A stretch of DNA of 64,000 bases, taken from assembly GCA_001299455.1 (NCBI GenBank), contig CYUK01000003.1, positions 1,612,001 to 1,676,000 on the forward strand, given 5' to 3'. The notes under the pieces were generated by a model that ran no database searches, had not been told where the DNA came from, and was given only the letters and a program-made list of their open reading frames with translations. The position numbers were made by a program, and so were the translations under genes. The DNA comes from Clostridiales bacterium SIT11. GTDB taxonomy: Bacteria; Bacillota; Clostridia; Tissierellales; Peptoniphilaceae. Of this stretch, positions 7,909 to 16,383 are shown one piece after another (position 1 is the stretch's first letter; the number at the start of each line of letters is the position of its first letter).

Positions 7909-10900
7909 ATGAAAAGGAGGCTTGTATTTTTTCTTGCTATGATATTCGTTTTAGAATGCATACCCTACATATCTAAAGCGAGGCAGGAAGATATAGTAAA
8001 AAGAGAGGACAAGATACAAACGTTTACAGTCCATGATTTTCAAGAGCTTAAAGAAGCGGTAAATAAGGAGGAAACCGGGATAATTGAACTTTCCGGAGAC
8101 TATTATTTTACGGATAAGCTTGTGATTGAAGAGGGAAAGGAAATCACCTTAAAGAATTCCGGACCAAGCCAACTCTATAGGGGGCCGGACTACAGGGGCC
8201 GGTTTTTTGAGGTAAAAAATGGGGGTAAACTCACCATTCTTAGTGGAGATGGAGGGCTCGTCTTTGATGGACAGAAGGACCAAGAGAGCCAGGGATATAA
8301 GCCCCAGGACTTGGATAAACTTTCTGAGAGTGAAAACTATAAAATGGATGGAGCCTTTATAGATGTAGCCAATGGACAGTTGATTATAGGAGAAAAGGGA
8401 GCTAAGGGACCCAAGTTTATCAACGATAAAAACATAGAACGGGGAACTTACCTGGCAGCCCTAGGCGCCAGTGGCGAGAAAGGAAGTATTATCTTTCATG
8501 GAGGAGAAATTTCTGGCATGACCTATGGAAGCTATGGAAATCCGGAAGCCAAGTATTCTGCCGGAGCCTTTAGCATAGGAGATGGGGCGAACCTGGAAGT
8601 TAATGGAGGTCTTTTTAAAGACAACCACATCCAAGTCATAGATCTTGACTCTCTAGAAGAAATTAAAGAGAAGAGTAGGGTTAAAAAATCTCTTGAGGTT
8701 TTTGACTATAAGACTGTGGCTCACAAGGGGAGTGCTGGTGTAGCCAGACTGGATATTGGTGGAAAAATGATTCTAAATGGAGGAGAATTCCGGAAGAATA
8801 TTTCTGATGCCGGGGCCATTTGGGTTGGCTATTATGAAGAAACTATAAACAAGATACGGAGTGAAAATATTCAGACATGGCCTTCTAGGGAGAATGCAAT
8901 ATTTACCATGAATGGAGGTCTTATAGAAGAAAACTGGGGGCTTAGCCACCAGTCTGCCGGAGGCATTATAGGCCTGTTCCACGGAGATATAGCCATAAAG
9001 GGTGGAACAATTTCTAGAAACAAGGGTCATGTTGGAGGAATTTTAGTTGATGACCAATATGCAGAGCGAGTAATGAGTATTAACCAAGCAGAATGGGAGA
9101 AAAAATTTAAGGTTTCCCTGGAAATTGAAGGCGGAAGTTTTATAGAAAATGAAGCCCTAGTATTTGGAGATTATATCAACTACCTTCGGGGAAGGTATAT
9201 GTTTTCAGGAGGTCAAGGAGGAGCCATCCATGTGGCTACAAAAAATGCTCAGATAGCTAAGGATTCTGACTTTGAAAAAATATATATCCAAGGAAATAAA
9301 GCTGAAAAAGAGGGTGGGGGAATTTACCTTGGGCCCCATCCCTACGAATTAAGGATTTGTCAGGCCCTGGTTCGTCAAAATAAGGGAATAAATGGGGGCG
9401 GAGGTATTTATCAAGAAACGTCTATCTTGTCCCTCTATCCGCAAAATGGAGGAACCATAGTAGACAATACTGTTGGTTTAAATGACGAAATAAAAGGGAA
9501 AGACATCTTTTTAAATCAGGGAGTTGGACTTATGACAAGTCAATATACCCGGTTGGGATCTAGGGTGAATATATGTTTTGATGGCAAGATTATTCCTAGA
9601 GAAAAAGAGGTTATTTATTTAGGTAAGAATGCAGATAATAACACACACGCCCTTGAGTTTTCTTTAAAAGACCCAGATAAGGAAAATCTTTTAAAGATGG
9701 AAAGAGAAGAGGCTCGAGTCCTGATTGAGGAGAATAGTGGAGAACTAGGCGGTGGTATCTTTGCTGAAGGGTGGTTGAGAATAGGAGAATATGCCCTTAA
9801 AGGAGGACAACGTGCTAAGGCCATTTCTATTTTTCCAGAAGTAAACTGGGCGGGATTGAAAGAAGAGATAAAGCCCAGCCTATTTAAAGAAGAGGATATC
9901 AAGATGGACCTCTATAATAAAAAGTCTGGGAAGGAATACTTTATAGACCACCTCCTAGTAGGGGGGAGAGAACAAAATCTCTTTGCCATACCAAGGGACA
10001 TGGTAGCTCCTGATAAAGAGCCAGAATTTATCATCAAGGCAAAAACTTTAGAGGATAAAGGATTTAAAGTTAAGGCCCGATATAATGGAAGGTCTCAGCC
10101 AGAGGAAACCAACTATTTTTCTATAAAGACAGATAATTATAAATTTCAGCTAGAAGTTTTCCCTCCAGACCTGGCGCCGGCCAGTTGGTATGAGGAAAAT
10201 GGGCCGGACCTTCCAGGGAAGACTTACCATAAGTTAAACCTAGATGCTCATGGAGGAAAATGGATAAGTGGGGAAGAGACCTATTGGATTCAAGAGGGAA
10301 TATCCTTTAACCCAAGAGAACTTCCTGTCAAGCTAGAAAAAGAAGGACAAGAACCCCAGGGCTGGGCTCTTGAAGAAGATGGAGATTTAATTAAGGAGAA
10401 TCTAGTTTTAAATAAAGATACTACACTCTACCCAGTTTGGGAGGCCAAACCACTTCCTAACCTGGTTCCCGGGCTTCAAGGAAAAAATATTGATATGACT
10501 AAGTATTATAAGCTGAGCTTAAATCCGGGAGAAGGGACCCTCTCTTCAAATTCATATTACTGGGTCAAGAAGGAATATGGCCTAGTGAAAGAAGACTTAA
10601 AGGACGCTAATCCCAGTCGAGAAGGTTATGAATTTACAGGCTGGCTTTTAGGGGGACAAGAAATAATCTATCCCCTTGTTTTAGAGGAAAATCAGGAACT
10701 AACAGCGAGATGGGAAAAAGTTTCTGGAGAAGACCCGAAAGAAGAAAAGCCTGGGAATCCAGAAAAACCGGAAGCTCCGAAGGAATCTGAAGAAGAACAG
10801 CTGGAAGATCCAAAGGGACCAGAAGGGGCGGTAGAGAGAAATCCAAAAGATTTCCAAAGGATAGACTGGTTTAATATAGTGGGAAATTCTTCAAGTATTC

Positions 10901-11520
10901 TTAATAAAAAAGTAGAGGAAGTCCTTCCTGAGAAACCTAAGACCAAACACCTTGTTAAGGGCTATCTCCAAGGCTACCCAGATTGTACTGTCCGGCCGAG
11001 AGAAAAAATAAGTCGAGTGGAGGGAGCTGCTCTCCTGACCCGGGCCCTGAACCTAAAGGCCAGTGCTCCTGAAAAGAAGAACTTTCCAGATACAGAAACT
11101 AGCTGGTACAGCCCCTATGTCAACGCTCTGCTAGAAAGAGGGGTTATTACTGGATATCCTGACGGAAGCTTTAAACCCTACCAAAAGATGTCCAGGGGAG
11201 AATTTATCAAAATGATTGCCCTTTTAGACAAGAAAAATCATGCCAGGGCCCCCTTTAAAGACATTCAAGGACACTGGGCAGAAGCTATGATTCACCAGAC
11301 CTATGGAAATCACCGAATCAAGGGCTATCCTGATGGAAGTTTCAAGCCGGACCAAGAAATAACCAGGGGGGAAGCTGTGGTCATCATCAACCAAGTCCTG
11401 GGAAAAAATCGAAGCTTTCTAGAAGAGGAAATCCAAATTAAAGTTTATAGAGACCTAGATACAAATCACTGGGCCTATAAGGATTTAATCCTGGCCTCAG
11501 ACTATTGGTTGGAAGACTAG
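7909..11520 (+). CDS. Large SLH-anchored surface protein with beta-helix-like region and InlB-type repeats
   Basis: Predicted wall-anchored surface protein of 1203 aa. I chose ATG 7909 because it gives a signal peptide (MKRRLVFFLAMIFVLECIPY) after GGGAAGGTGG; an upstream in-frame ATG at 7747 would place 54 charged residues before it and has no ribosome site. Residues about 30-700 show Gly-rich strands of parallel-beta-helix type (MILNGGEFRKNISDAGAIWV, GGIYLGPHPYEL, INGGGGIYQET). Two InlB/Flg_new-like repeats follow at about 772 and 866 (each ending LYPVWE or LTARWE). After a Pro/Glu linker (about 945-975), three SLH domains run from about 1013 to the end (GYPDGSFKP, FKDIQGHWAEAM, TNHWAYKDL), which would bind a secondary cell-wall polymer. 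It may be an adhesin or polysaccharide-binding protein; no catalytic domain was recognised. Confidence 0.85.
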   Translation: MKRRLVFFLAMIFVLECIPYISKARQEDIVKREDKIQTFTVHDFQELKEAVNKEETGIIELSGDYYFTDKLVIEEGKEITLKNSGPSQLYRGPDYRGRFFEVKNGGKLTILSGDGGLVFDGQKDQESQGYKPQDLDKLSESENYKMDGAFIDVANGQLIIGEKGAKGPKFINDKNIERGTYLAALGASGEKGSIIFHGGEISGMTYGSYGNPEAKYSAGAFSIGDGANLEVNGGLFKDNHIQVIDLDSLEEIKEKSRVKKSLEVFDYKTVAHKGSAGVARLDIGGKMILNGGEFRKNISDAGAIWVGYYEETINKIRSENIQTWPSRENAIFTMNGGLIEENWGLSHQSAGGIIGLFHGDIAIKGGTISRNKGHVGGILVDDQYAERVMSINQAEWEKKFKVSLEIEGGSFIENEALVFGDYINYLRGRYMFSGGQGGAIHVATKNAQIAKDSDFEKIYIQGNKAEKEGGGIYLGPHPYELRICQALVRQNKGINGGGGIYQETSILSLYPQNGGTIVDNTVGLNDEIKGKDIFLNQGVGLMTSQYTRLGSRVNICFDGKIIPREKEVIYLGKNADNNTHALEFSLKDPDKENLLKMEREEARVLIEENSGELGGGIFAEGWLRIGEYALKGGQRAKAISIFPEVNWAGLKEEIKPSLFKEEDIKMDLYNKKSGKEYFIDHLLVGGREQNLFAIPRDMVAPDKEPEFIIKAKTLEDKGFKVKARYNGRSQPEETNYFSIKTDNYKFQLEVFPPDLAPASWYEENGPDLPGKTYHKLNLDAHGGKWISGEETYWIQEGISFNPRELPVKLEKEGQEPQGWALEEDGDLIKENLVLNKDTTLYPVWEAKPLPNLVPGLQGKNIDMTKYYKLSLNPGEGTLSSNSYYWVKKEYGLVKEDLKDANPSREGYEFTGWLLGGQEIIYPLVLEENQELTARWEKVSGEDPKEEKPGNPEKPEAPKESEEEQLEDPKGPEGAVERNPKDFQRIDWFNIVGNSSSILNKKVEEVLPEKPKTKHLVKGYLQGYPDCTVRPREKISRVEGAALLTRALNLKASAPEKKNFPDTETSWYSPYVNALLERGVITGYPDGSFKPYQKMSRGEFIKMIALLDKKNHARAPFKDIQGHWAEAMIHQTYGNHRIKGYPDGSFKPDQEITRGEAVVIINQVLGKNRSFLEEEIQIKVYRDLDTNHWAYKDLILASDYWLED

Positions 11521-11607
11521 GAAAAGTAAGATAAAAAGACAAGGAAGGTCCAGCTAAATCTCATAAGATTTTAATGATAAAAAAATCTAAAAATATTAAA
11601 AAAGCTA

Positions 11608-11636
11608 TTGATATTATTTATCAATACCTGTATAAT
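11608..11636 (+). promoter_or_regulatory. Strong promoter overlapped by a Fur-like operator
   Basis: TTGATA, 17-base spacer, TATAAT: a near-consensus sigma-A promoter in an intergenic region with no following gene on this strand. The -35 lies inside a palindrome, TATTGATA-TTATT-TATCAATA (11606-11626). Its core TGATATTATTTATCA matches the 7-1-7 Fur box TGATAATNATTATCA at 12 of 14 defined positions. A repressor bound here would block the promoter. A Fur-family gene lies about 8 kb away. Confidence 0.6.
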
Positions 11637-11642
11637 AGAACC

Positions 11643-11746
11643 ATAAAGAGTTGAGAAAGACCTTACAATAACCTTTTTAAACATCTTGATGAAAATTGAT
11701 TTAACTAAAAATAGACGTGTCTTCCTAGGAGGGCACGTCTATTTTT
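11643..11746 (+). ncRNA. Candidate small regulatory RNA, about 100 nt
   Basis: Inferred transcript running from the start point expected for the promoter at 11608-11636 to the strong terminator at 11709-11746. No convincing gene lies within it; a 23-codon ORF starting at 11689 lacks a ribosome site and reads through the terminator hairpin. Promoter, Fur-like operator, short untranslated body and terminator form the layout of iron-regulated sRNAs such as RyhB or FsrA. This is an inference from sites only; no sequence family was recognised. The rest of the gene-free stretch 11521-11884 is AT-rich and has no other clear feature. Confidence 0.45.
11709..11746. terminator. Bidirectional terminator between the SLH gene/sRNA and nfnB
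   Basis: Perfect 11-bp inverted repeat AAATAGACGTG / CACGTCTATTT with T-runs on both strands. It can end the + strand transcript and the nfnAB transcript coming from the right. Confidence 0.88.
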
Positions 11747-11884
11747 ATCATTCCGTATAGGAATTTATAAATTGAATCAAAAGATGGACTAGACCGAACA
11801 GGACTTCTAAAAATCAATCCTTTCCTTTAAAAGTTCCTAGTCTCTAAAAATTTCCAATAATTTGGTCATAGAGCCATCAAAAAG

Positions 11885-13270
11885 TTACTTCTTTAAAAGA
11901 TAGTCTTCAATTCCCTTGGCAGCTTCCTTGCCGGCTCCCATGGCCAGGATGACTGTAGCGGCACCGGTAACGGCATCGCCACCGGCAAAAATGTCTTCCC
12001 GGGTGCTTTGGCCAGTTTCATTGACAATAATGCCGCCCCAGTCTTCTGTTTCCAGACCCTGGGTGGTCATAGAAATGAGGGGGTTGGGGCTGGTTCCCAA
12101 GGCCATAATCACTGTGTCCACAGCTAGGTCAAATTCAGACCCTTGAATGGGAACGGGACGGCGGCGGCCAGAGGCATCGGGTTCACCTAGTTCCATTTCA
12201 ATACAGCGAATGCCTTTTGTCCAGCCATCTTCATCCCCTAAAATTTCCACGGGATTGGTTAAAAATTTAAAGTGGATGCCCTCTTCCTTGGCATGGTGGA
12301 CTTCTTCCGACCGGGCGGGGAGTTCCTTTTCTGTCCGCCGGTAGACTACGGTTACATCACTGCCCAGGCGCTTGGACACTCTGGCGGCATCCATGGCCAC
12401 ATTGCCGCCACCAATAACGGCTACTTTTTGGCCTAATTTTAAGGGGGTGTCAAAGAGGTCATCATTGGCATGCATTAAGTTGGTTCTTGTTAAAAATTCA
12501 TTGGCAGAGAAGACTCCATTTAAATTTTCTCCAGGAATATTCATAAACCGGGGAAGGCCGGCTCCAGATCCAATAAAGAAGGCCTCAAACCCTTCTTCTT
12601 TCAGGGCATCAATGGTTACTGTCCGGCCTACAATAACATTGGTTTCAAATTCCACGCCCAGGTCTTCCAGTTTTTTGACTTCTTCTTCCACCACTTCATC
12701 TGGAAGACGGAAGGAGGGGATTCCGTAAATTAAAACACCGCCTAACCTTTGGAGGGCTTCAAAAACATGGACCTTAAAGCCCTTCTTGGCCAGTTCGCCG
12801 GCACAGGTAAGGCCTGCCGGGCCTCCGCCAATAATGGCCACCTTATGGCCATTAAAGGGAGCTGGAGGATTGGCCTTGACTTTGTGATTTCTGGCATAGT
12901 CGGCAGCAAACCGTTCCAGTTTTCCAATGGAGACACTGTCTCCCTTGTTTTTTAGGACGCAGTATTTTTCACATTGGTTTTCTTGGGGGCAGACACGACC
13001 GCAGACAGCAGGGAGGGCAGAATAAGCCCAAAGACTCCTGGCGGCCTCTTCAATATTTCCCTCTTTAATATGGCCAATAAATTCTGGAATGTTCACAGAA
13101 ACAGGACAGCCTTTCCGACATTGGGGGACTTTACAGGATAGGCAGCGACTGGCTTCTTTTTGGGCATCTTCCAAGGAATAGCCCAGGCAAACTTCCTCAA
13201 AATTTTTATTCCGGACATTGGGGTCCTGTTCAGGAACTGGTATAGCCACAAAGCGATTGGTTTCAGTCAC
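11885..13270 (-). CDS. nfnB: NfnB subunit of NADH-dependent ferredoxin:NADP+ oxidoreductase (GltA-like)
   Basis: Flavoprotein of 461 aa resembling the small subunit of glutamate synthase, commonly annotated gltA. The N-terminus has Cys-rich motifs for two [4Fe-4S] clusters (CLSCKVPQCRKGCPVSV and CGRVCPQENQCEKYC). FAD- and NADPH-binding GxGxxG sites follow (VAIIGGGPAGLTCAGELAKKG, VAVIGGGNVAMDAARVSKRLG), and the protein ends in FAGGDAVTGAATVILAMGAGK. Because its partner is an NfnA-type gene and no large glutamate synthase subunit is present, I call it NfnB of the electron-bifurcating transhydrogenase, which links NADPH, NADH and ferredoxin pools. The start is GTG at 13270 after AAAGGAGG, overlapping the end of nfnA by 8 bases. 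Confidence 0.9.
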   Translation of the reverse strand: MTETNRFVAIPVPEQDPNVRNKNFEEVCLGYSLEDAQKEASRCLSCKVPQCRKGCPVSVNIPEFIGHIKEGNIEEAARSLWAYSALPAVCGRVCPQENQCEKYCVLKNKGDSVSIGKLERFAADYARNHKVKANPPAPFNGHKVAIIGGGPAGLTCAGELAKKGFKVHVFEALQRLGGVLIYGIPSFRLPDEVVEEEVKKLEDLGVEFETNVIVGRTVTIDALKEEGFEAFFIGSGAGLPRFMNIPGENLNGVFSANEFLTRTNLMHANDDLFDTPLKLGQKVAVIGGGNVAMDAARVSKRLGSDVTVVYRRTEKELPARSEEVHHAKEEGIHFKFLTNPVEILGDEDGWTKGIRCIEMELGEPDASGRRRPVPIQGSEFDLAVDTVIMALGTSPNPLISMTTQGLETEDWGGIIVNETGQSTREDIFAGGDAVTGAATVILAMGAGKEAAKGIEDYLLKK

Positions 13271-14120
13271 GAGAAGCCTCCTTTCCCAGGGCACAGCCTT
13301 TTCCTTTTTCCACATCGGCATATTGTCTTTGCCTCTTCATGGCTTCATCAAAGTCCACTTGGTGGCCGTCAAATTCTGGCCCATGGACACAGGCAAAGCG
13401 AGTTTTCCCTCCAACAGTACACCGGCAGGCACCACACATTCCTGTTCCATCTACCATAATGGGGTTTAGGCTCACTGTAGTGGGAATATTTAATTCTTTG
13501 GTAAGTAGGCAGACAAATTTCATCATAATCATGGGACCGATGGCCACTACATGGTCATAGTGGTTGCCTTTTTGGACCAGGTCTTTGAGGCAGTCTGTAA
13601 CCATGCCATGAAAGCCATAGGATCCGTCATCAGTACAGGGATAGACTTGGTCAGCCACCTCCCGCATCTTGTCTTCTAAAATAATGTAGTCTTTGGACTT
13701 GCCTCCAATAATGACGTCGCAAGAGTAGCCATGGGCATGGAACCACTTGGCTTGGGGATAAACAGGAGCGGCTCCTAGGCCACCACCGACAAAAAGGACC
13801 TTTTTTTCCTTTAAAGAAGCCGGGTCTTCACTGGTGAAATCTGAAGGCCGGCCCAGGGGGCCTACAAAACTTTCGATTTCTTCCCCTTCTTCCACCTTGG
13901 CCAATTTTTGGGTTGAGGGCCCAATGGCCTGAATGACCACTTGGACAGTTCCCTCTTCTAAATTATAGTCAGAAATGGTCAGGGGAACCCTTTCTGCATA
14001 TTTATCTGCAATGAGAATGACAAATTGTCCAGGAAGGGCTGATTTTGCCACCCGGGGGGCTAAAATATCCAGAGAAAAGGTCTCCGGCGCCAACTGGACT
14101 TTTTTGACAACTTTAAACAT
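13263..14120 (-). CDS. nfnA: NfnA subunit of NADH-dependent ferredoxin:NADP+ oxidoreductase
   Basis: FAD- and [2Fe-2S]-containing subunit (285 aa) of the dihydroorotate-dehydrogenase electron-transfer (PyrK-like) family. It begins MFKVVKKVQLAPETFSLDI after a strong GGAGGAG site; longer in-frame starts lack one. Seen in order are an FAD-binding domain with RVPLTISDYN, the NAD-binding VLFVGGGLGAAPVYPQAK and a C-terminal [2Fe-2S] motif (GMCGACRCTVGGKTRFAC), then the NfnA-typical GPEFDGHQVDFDE. The pair NfnA-NfnB bifurcates electrons from NADPH to NAD+ and ferredoxin, or the reverse, in the cytoplasm. It is common in fermentative anaerobes. The gene is first in the operon. Confidence 0.9.
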   Translation of the reverse strand: MFKVVKKVQLAPETFSLDILAPRVAKSALPGQFVILIADKYAERVPLTISDYNLEEGTVQVVIQAIGPSTQKLAKVEEGEEIESFVGPLGRPSDFTSEDPASLKEKKVLFVGGGLGAAPVYPQAKWFHAHGYSCDVIIGGKSKDYIILEDKMREVADQVYPCTDDGSYGFHGMVTDCLKDLVQKGNHYDHVVAIGPMIMMKFVCLLTKELNIPTTVSLNPIMVDGTGMCGACRCTVGGKTRFACVHGPEFDGHQVDFDEAMKRQRQYADVEKGKGCALGKEASRD

Positions 14121-14156
14121 AAACTCCTCCTTTAATCGCTTAAGACTGCTTTTTTT

Positions 14157-14162
14157 ATTATA
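14157..14162 (-). promoter_or_regulatory. -10 element of the nfnAB promoter
   Basis: Minus-strand TATAAT, 37 bases before the nfnA start codon. The matching -35 position (TGGTAA at 14180-14185, 17-base spacer) is poor. Confidence 0.4.
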
Positions 14163-14325
14163 CATTATTTCAGATCTTTTTACCATGTGGTGAAGGGGGA
14201 TAGAAGTTGACATCTTGAGAAGTCAATAGATTCAATTGGAAGCTTTTAAATTCAAAAAATTGACTTTTTATTTAAAGAGAGATTGTTTGAACTGGAACCA
14301 TTATCTTTCCAGATGCAGGAAACTT

Positions 14326-14334
14326 TGTTATAAT
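14326..14334 (+). promoter_or_regulatory. Extended -10 promoter of the proBA-thrCB operon
   Basis: TGTTATAAT (TG, one base, perfect TATAAT) 23 bases before the proB start; no clear -35. The leader would be under 20 bases and too short for an attenuator. Confidence 0.6.
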
Positions 14335-14357
14335 AAAGTAAAATTAGGGAGGATAAT

Positions 14358-15155
14358 ATGGAAGAGAAGATAAAAAACTTAAAACGCATCGTCATCAAGG
14401 TAGGATCTAGCTCCATTACCCACGAAACAGGGGAGATTAACCTGGAAAAAATTGATGACCTGGCCTGGGAATGTGCCAACTTAAGAAACCATGGAATTGA
14501 CGTGGCCCTCGTTTCTTCCGGGGCTATTTTTGCCGGAGCTCACCGGATGAACCTGGAGGAAAAACCCAAGGATACTCCCAGGAAGCAGGCTGCTTCAGCT
14601 GTGGGTCAGGTGGCCTTAATGAACACCTATGCCCGGTCCTTCCACCACTACAACTACCAGGTGGCCCAGGTTCTCTTAACCCGGATGATTGAAGAAAATG
14701 AAGTTATGGGGCAAAATGCAAAAAACTCCCTAGATGAACTTTTCCACTTAAATGTCGTCCCCATTATTAACGAAAATGACGCCATCTCTACCCTAGAAAT
14801 TGAGTTTGGAGACAACGACACCTTATCTGCCGTTGTGGCCCGGACCATAGGGGCGGACCTTTTAATTTTACTTTCAGATATTGACGGACTCTACGATAAA
14901 AACCCCAAGATCTATCCGGAAGCCAAGCGGATTTCCAAGGTCTATAAGGTGGATGAAGAGATTTATAAAATGGCCGGCGATACTACCTCCAAGGCAGGAA
15001 CAGGGGGCATGGTGACCAAGCTAGACGCCGCCAAACTCTGTCTAGACCGGGGGATTTCCATGGCCATAGCCAATAGTGAAGACTTTTCCGTCATCCGGAA
15101 AATTGTCCGAGGGGAAGATGTAGGAACCATGTTTATAGGAGGAAAAGATGTTTGA
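14358..15155 (+). CDS. proB: Glutamate 5-kinase (short form without PUA domain)
   Basis: First enzyme of proline synthesis, phosphorylating glutamate with ATP in the cytoplasm. The 265-aa protein is an amino-acid kinase fold: IVIKVGSSSIT near the N-terminus, VSSGAIFAGAHRM, a conserved PIINENDAI substrate loop, EFGDNDTLSA, and LLSDIDGLYDKNP with KAGTGGMVTKLDAA towards the C-terminus. The usual C-terminal PUA domain of 370-aa enzymes is absent, which is common in clostridial relatives. It starts after TAGGGAGG and overlaps proA by 8 bases. Confidence 0.93.
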   Translation: MEEKIKNLKRIVIKVGSSSITHETGEINLEKIDDLAWECANLRNHGIDVALVSSGAIFAGAHRMNLEEKPKDTPRKQAASAVGQVALMNTYARSFHHYNYQVAQVLLTRMIEENEVMGQNAKNSLDELFHLNVVPIINENDAISTLEIEFGDNDTLSAVVARTIGADLLILLSDIDGLYDKNPKIYPEAKRISKVYKVDEEIYKMAGDTTSKAGTGGMVTKLDAAKLCLDRGISMAIANSEDFSVIRKIVRGEDVGTMFIGGKDV

Positions 15156-16383
15156 ACTTGGCATAAAAGGAAAAGAAGCAACAAGAGACCTGGCCAACCG
15201 GACCAGGCAGGAAAAAAATCAAATCCTAGGAACCTGGGCAGAAGACCTGTGGACCCACCGGGAAGAAATTTTACAGGCCAATGAAAAAGACCTGGCCTAT
15301 GGCAGGGAAATTGGATTAAATTCCGGCCTTATGGACCGGTTAAAATTAGATGAAGGAAGAATCCAAGGCATGATTGATGGCATTCAAGTGGTAAAAAACC
15401 TGGAGGACCCCATAGGCCAAGTCCAGGACCTAAAGGCCAACGACCAGGGCCTTTACATTGGAAAGATGACCGTTCCCATCGGCCTAATTGGGATTATCTA
15501 CGAGGCCCGGCCCAATGTTACTGTAGACTGCGCCGCCCTTTGCTTAAAAAGTGGATCTGCCCTCATCCTTCGGGGAGGAAAGGAAGCCATCCATTCCAAC
15601 TTAGGGTTGGCAAAGATCCTACGAAAGGGTTTGGAAAATTTGGGTTTTAATCCGGACTATGTTCAAATTATAGAGGACACTTCTAGGGAAAAGACCAAAG
15701 AACTTATGGAAGCAGCTGGTCTGGTGGACTTATTGATTCCACGAGGGTCCAGGTCCCTCATCCAAGCCTGCATCCAGGGAGCCAAGGTGCCTGTCCTCCA
15801 AACAGGCGAAGGCAACTGCCATGTCTATGTAGACCAGGGAGCCGACTTAGAAATGGCCCTGAAAATTGTAGAAAATGCCAAGACCCAAAGGACCGGGGTC
15901 TGTAATGCCATGGAAAGCCTGGTCCTCCACAAGGAAATCGCTCGGGACTTTTTAGAGGCCTTTAAACCTCTAGCCCAGGCCCACAAGATCCGCCTTCATG
16001 TAGACCCGGCCTTAAAAGATGCTATTGAAGGGGACCTGGCCCTGGAAGAAGACTGGGGAAGGGAATACCTGGACATGGAGTGTTCCATAAAAGAAGTGGC
16101 CAGCCTAGATGAAGCCATTGACCACATCAACAAGTATTCCACAGGCCATAGTGAAGTCATTGTCACCAAGGACTATTTTCACGCCCAAGAATTTTTAAAG
16201 AGGGTGGACAGTGCCTGTGTCTATGTCAACGCATCTAGCCGGTTTACCGATGGAGGACAATTTAACATGGGGGCTGAAATGGGAATTTCCACCCAAAAAA
16301 TTCACGCCCGAGGCCCCATCGGATTAAAGGAACTCACTTCATATAAGTATATTATTTACGGGAAAGGACAAATTCGCCAATGA
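15148..16383 (+). CDS. proA: Gamma-glutamyl phosphate reductase
   Basis: Second enzyme of proline synthesis: NADPH-dependent reduction of glutamyl-5-phosphate to the semialdehyde. The 411-aa length is normal. Typical aldehyde-dehydrogenase-fold motifs are GLIGIIYEARPNVTVD, LRGGKEAIHSN, LLIPRGSRSLI, and RTGVCNAMESL with the catalytic Cys. It ends with MGISTQKIHARGPIGLKELT, as expected. It overlaps proB by 8 bases and thrC by 4, so translation is probably coupled through the operon. Confidence 0.95.
   Translation: MFELGIKGKEATRDLANRTRQEKNQILGTWAEDLWTHREEILQANEKDLAYGREIGLNSGLMDRLKLDEGRIQGMIDGIQVVKNLEDPIGQVQDLKANDQGLYIGKMTVPIGLIGIIYEARPNVTVDCAALCLKSGSALILRGGKEAIHSNLGLAKILRKGLENLGFNPDYVQIIEDTSREKTKELMEAAGLVDLLIPRGSRSLIQACIQGAKVPVLQTGEGNCHVYVDQGADLEMALKIVENAKTQRTGVCNAMESLVLHKEIARDFLEAFKPLAQAHKIRLHVDPALKDAIEGDLALEEDWGREYLDMECSIKEVASLDEAIDHINKYSTGHSEVIVTKDYFHAQEFLKRVDSACVYVNASSRFTDGGQFNMGAEMGISTQKIHARGPIGLKELTSYKYIIYGKGQIRQ

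Noticed and set aside
11689-11760. 23-codon ORF inside the candidate sRNA
   Set aside because: No Shine-Dalgarno sequence, and it passes through the terminator hairpin, so translation is unlikely.
11885-13270. Glutamate synthase small subunit (gltD/gltA)
   Set aside because: Homology is real, but no large subunit is present and the partner gene is of NfnA type, so NfnB is the better call.
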